Below are positions 61,942-64,000 of a DNA stretch of 64,000 bases, in pieces. The position numbers and the translations under genes were made by a program. Source of the stretch: Pseudomonadales bacterium. GTDB taxonomy: Bacteria; Pseudomonadota; Gammaproteobacteria; Pseudomonadales; UBA7434. The stretch lies in assembly GCA_028223755.1 (NCBI GenBank), contig JAOIUY010000001.1, positions 129,306-193,305 of the forward strand, in the 5' to 3' direction. Under the pieces are notes generated by a model that saw nothing but the letters and a program-made list of their open reading frames with translations, made no database searches and had not been told where the DNA came from. The number at the start of each line of letters is the position of its first letter. Position 1 is the stretch's first letter.

Positions 61942-63309
61942 ATGAATGAACTATTTAATTTATCTGGCCAAAATGCTAACAGTGATGAAAGCAGTAATGG
62001 CAGCCAAGATTATACCCAGCTGATACGCTGGTTCCGTCAAGCTACGCCCTATATCAATGCTCACCGCGGAAAAACCTTTGTCGTCATGCTCAGCGGCGAA
62101 GCGGTTGCTGATAATAATATCAGTAATATTATTCACGACATTGCTCTGCTTAATAGCTTAGGCACACGTATTGTTATCGTGCATGGCGTGCGCGCACAGC
62201 TAGATGCTCAATTAAAACAACTCAATATCAATAGCCAGTTTGTGCAGGGTATGCGCGTTAGTGATCAAGCGACAATGGATGCAGCCATTCAAGCTAGCAG
62301 TCTTATCCGCTCGCAACTAGAAACACGACTTTCTATGGGACTAGCTAATTCCCCCATGCATGGCGCAAGAGTTCGCGTCGCCTCGGCAAATGTTATTACC
62401 GCAAAACCTGCGGGCATTATTGATGGCGTTGATCTGCAGCATACTGGATTAGTTAGAAAAATTGATACTGTTGCAATGAACACCCTGCTCGATTTAGGTA
62501 ATGTCGTATTGCTTTCGCCATTAGGTTATTCACCGACAGGTGAAGCGTTTAGCTTAAGCTATCAACAAGTAGCCAGTGAAATTGCCATTGCATTGCAAGC
62601 CGATAAATTAATTGCTTTTACCCATCAAGATGGCATCTGTAATAAGAAAGGCGAGTTAATCAGAGAGCTTAACCCAACTACCGCACAAGCCAATATAGCC
62701 GAGCAGAATCCAGACAATGAGTTTATACGCTGTGCTAAAACAGCTATTGCCAGCGTAGAAGGTGGCGTGCCACGCGCTCACTTAATGAATTACGCCGACG
62801 ATGGAGCATTGTTGCAAGAGTTGTATACCGTCGATGGTGCTGGGACGCTAATACTTAGCGCTAACTTTGAAGTAACCCGTCAAGCAAACGCGGAAGATAT
62901 ACCTGCCATTATCGACATTATTTCACCGCTCGAAGAACAAGGTGTATTGGTTAAGCGCGAGCGCGATAAATTAGAAGACGAAATTAATTACTTTACCGTG
63001 ATCGAACGCGAAGGCTTAATTATCGCGCTTGCTGCACTTTATCCTTATGCAGAAAATAACGGCGAAATTGCCTGTATCGTTACGCATCCTGATTATCGAA
63101 ATGGTGCGCGTGGTGCGAACTTACTTAACACCATAGAAACCAATGCTCGCGCAGAAGGTATCAATAAAGTTTTTGTATTAACCACACAAACAGCACATTG
63201 GTTTATTGAAAACGGTTTTCACGAAGGTGGGTTGGATGACTTACCTGAAGAAAAACAATCGTTGTATAACTATCAGCGAAATTCTAAAGTGTTATCGAAA
63301 CAGCTTTAA
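61942..63309 (+). CDS. argA: N-acetylglutamate synthase (amino-acid kinase plus GNAT domains)
   Basis: ArgA starts arginine synthesis by acetylating glutamate. The N-terminal amino-acid-kinase-like domain (FVVMLSGEAVADNN, IVIVHGVRAQLDAQL, GVDLQHTGLVRKID) and C-terminal GNAT domain (IACIVTHPDYRNGARGANLLNTI) match the classical ArgA. The usual GG in the kinase-like first strand reads SGEA. Length 455 is normal. It follows argE by 27 bases on the same strand. Confidence 0.95.
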   Translation: MNELFNLSGQNANSDESSNGSQDYTQLIRWFRQATPYINAHRGKTFVVMLSGEAVADNNISNIIHDIALLNSLGTRIVIVHGVRAQLDAQLKQLNINSQFVQGMRVSDQATMDAAIQASSLIRSQLETRLSMGLANSPMHGARVRVASANVITAKPAGIIDGVDLQHTGLVRKIDTVAMNTLLDLGNVVLLSPLGYSPTGEAFSLSYQQVASEIAIALQADKLIAFTHQDGICNKKGELIRELNPTTAQANIAEQNPDNEFIRCAKTAIASVEGGVPRAHLMNYADDGALLQELYTVDGAGTLILSANFEVTRQANAEDIPAIIDIISPLEEQGVLVKRERDKLEDEINYFTVIEREGLIIALAALYPYAENNGEIACIVTHPDYRNGARGANLLNTIETNARAEGINKVFVLTTQTAHWFIENGFHEGGLDDLPEEKQSLYNYQRNSKVLSKQL

Positions 63310-63357
63310 TCTTTTTTAAAATATTCTGTCGCTAAAAAAATAATTTCACATCAAGGC

Positions 63358-63975
63358 TTAATGGTTCTCAGGCCGCTTGCCCGTAAATTGACTAAAGTAC
63401 TCGCGAATCTCTTTAAGATCTTGCTGGTTGTCACCTGAGGTTCGCATGACTTTTCCAAAATGAACGGTTTTGGTTGGGAAATCCCAAGACACAAGTAAAA
63501 CTGGCACCTGTGCCTGATGAGCGATACTTAAAAATCCGGTTTTCCAGCGCTCGGTTTTGCTTCGCGTACCTTCTGGTGCAATGACAAACCATAAAGTTTC
63601 ACTGCGCTCAAAATGCTCTACTGCCGAACCCACCGCACCTTTATCTGCGCTGCGATCAATGGGAATAAACCCCATAGAATGCCATAAAAGAGAAAATGGC
63701 CAGATAAAGGCTTCTTTCTTCATCATGATTGAAGCTTTAATGCCTACCGCGAGAATAATCGGCAAGCCAACAATAAAATCCCAATTAGAGGTATGCGGAG
63801 CAGCGGCAACCATAAGTTTTTTTTCATTAGGCAAAGTGCCAACGCAGCGCCAACCTGATAGTCGCCAAAAAAACTTGCCGATCCTACTCGTGAAGTAATT
63901 ATTCCGCGTCGGCATATGTTCGGGGATATGCTTGGTAAGCTCATCAATTGAGATGGTGACTGGTTTTTTATTCAT
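63358..63975 (-). CDS. Small lysophospholipid/1-acylglycerol acyltransferase-like protein
   Basis: The H-x4-D motif in APHTSNWDFIVGL, the EGTR motif in VIAPEGTRSKTERWKTG and the conserved GFIPIDRSA between them mark the PlsC acyltransferase family. It is close to the short glycerol acyltransferases that work on lysophospholipids or related lipids. At 205 residues it is shorter than PlsC itself, which has about 245 in E. coli. No transmembrane helix is strong. The start is ATG at 63973-63975. It converges with argA, with 48 bases between. Substrate not readable. Confidence 0.83.
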   Translation of the reverse strand: MNKKPVTISIDELTKHIPEHMPTRNNYFTSRIGKFFWRLSGWRCVGTLPNEKKLMVAAAPHTSNWDFIVGLPIILAVGIKASIMMKKEAFIWPFSLLWHSMGFIPIDRSADKGAVGSAVEHFERSETLWFVIAPEGTRSKTERWKTGFLSIAHQAQVPVLLVSWDFPTKTVHFGKVMRTSGDNQQDLKEIREYFSQFTGKRPENH

Positions 63976-64000
63976 ATGGGCACATTATACCCTTGCTGGG

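Overview
The window reads as a stretch of a gammaproteobacterial chromosome with an AT-leaning composition. Gene order is close to that of Pseudomonas and its relatives: hemE, gltD, gltB, a DamX-like gene, aroB, aroK, pilQPONM, mrcA, maeB, rpmE, priA, argS, an FtsN-like gene, a DUF971 gene, ubiE, ubiJ, ubiB, hisI, hisE and tatABC, and further on msbA, lpxL, ilvE, glnE, argE and argA. The exact genus cannot be fixed by eye; a marine relative of the Cellvibrionales or Spongiibacteraceae is a guess. I see no rRNA, tRNA, transposase, integrase, prophage, plasmid function or CRISPR array.

Layout. 1-0.5 kb: the N-terminus of a TonB-dependent receptor leaving the window. 0.5-7.8 kb: an accessory mix of a thiamine-diphosphate enzyme, a periplasmic binding protein paired with a histidine kinase, a hexapeptide acetyltransferase, a TrmB-like methyltransferase with altered motifs, and serine acetyltransferase. 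7.8-24 kb (minus strand): hemE, glutamate synthase, a DamX-like SPOR protein, the shikimate genes aroB/aroK and the type IV pilus assembly operon pilMNOPQ, with penicillin-binding protein 1A divergent from pilM. 26.9-40 kb: malic enzyme, ribosomal protein L31 with a structured leader, primosome helicase PriA, arginyl-tRNA synthetase, an FtsN-like protein, a DUF971 protein, a MAPEG protein, ubiquinone genes ubiE-ubiJ-ubiB, hisI-hisE and the Tat translocase. 40-46 kb: a secreted GlyGly-CTERM metalloprotease and a glycosyltransferase/methyltransferase/alpha-barrel cassette of unknown product. 46-52 kb: envelope genes (msbA, a GT25 glycosyltransferase, an unrecognised protein, an LpcC-like glycosyltransferase, lpxL). 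52-64 kb: ilvE, two surface-polysaccharide genes, glnE, a GspE/PilB-type ATPase, argE, argA and a small acyltransferase.

Together the genes cover nitrogen assimilation (gltBD, glnE), amino-acid synthesis (cysE, aroBK, hisIE, ilvE, argEA), cell-wall and division (mrcA, DamX and FtsN SPOR proteins), type IV pili, Tat export, and lipid A/LPS assembly. Most of the window is conserved housekeeping. The least explained parts are the four-gene cassette at 41.9-45.9 kb, the divergent TrmB homologue, the unrecognised LPS-cluster protein at 49.1-49.8 kb, the loss of hslVU from its usual place, and several RNA hairpins next to start codons. Many genes appear to use TTG or GTG starts with good Shine-Dalgarno spacing, so starts predicted from ATG alone will be wrong in places.
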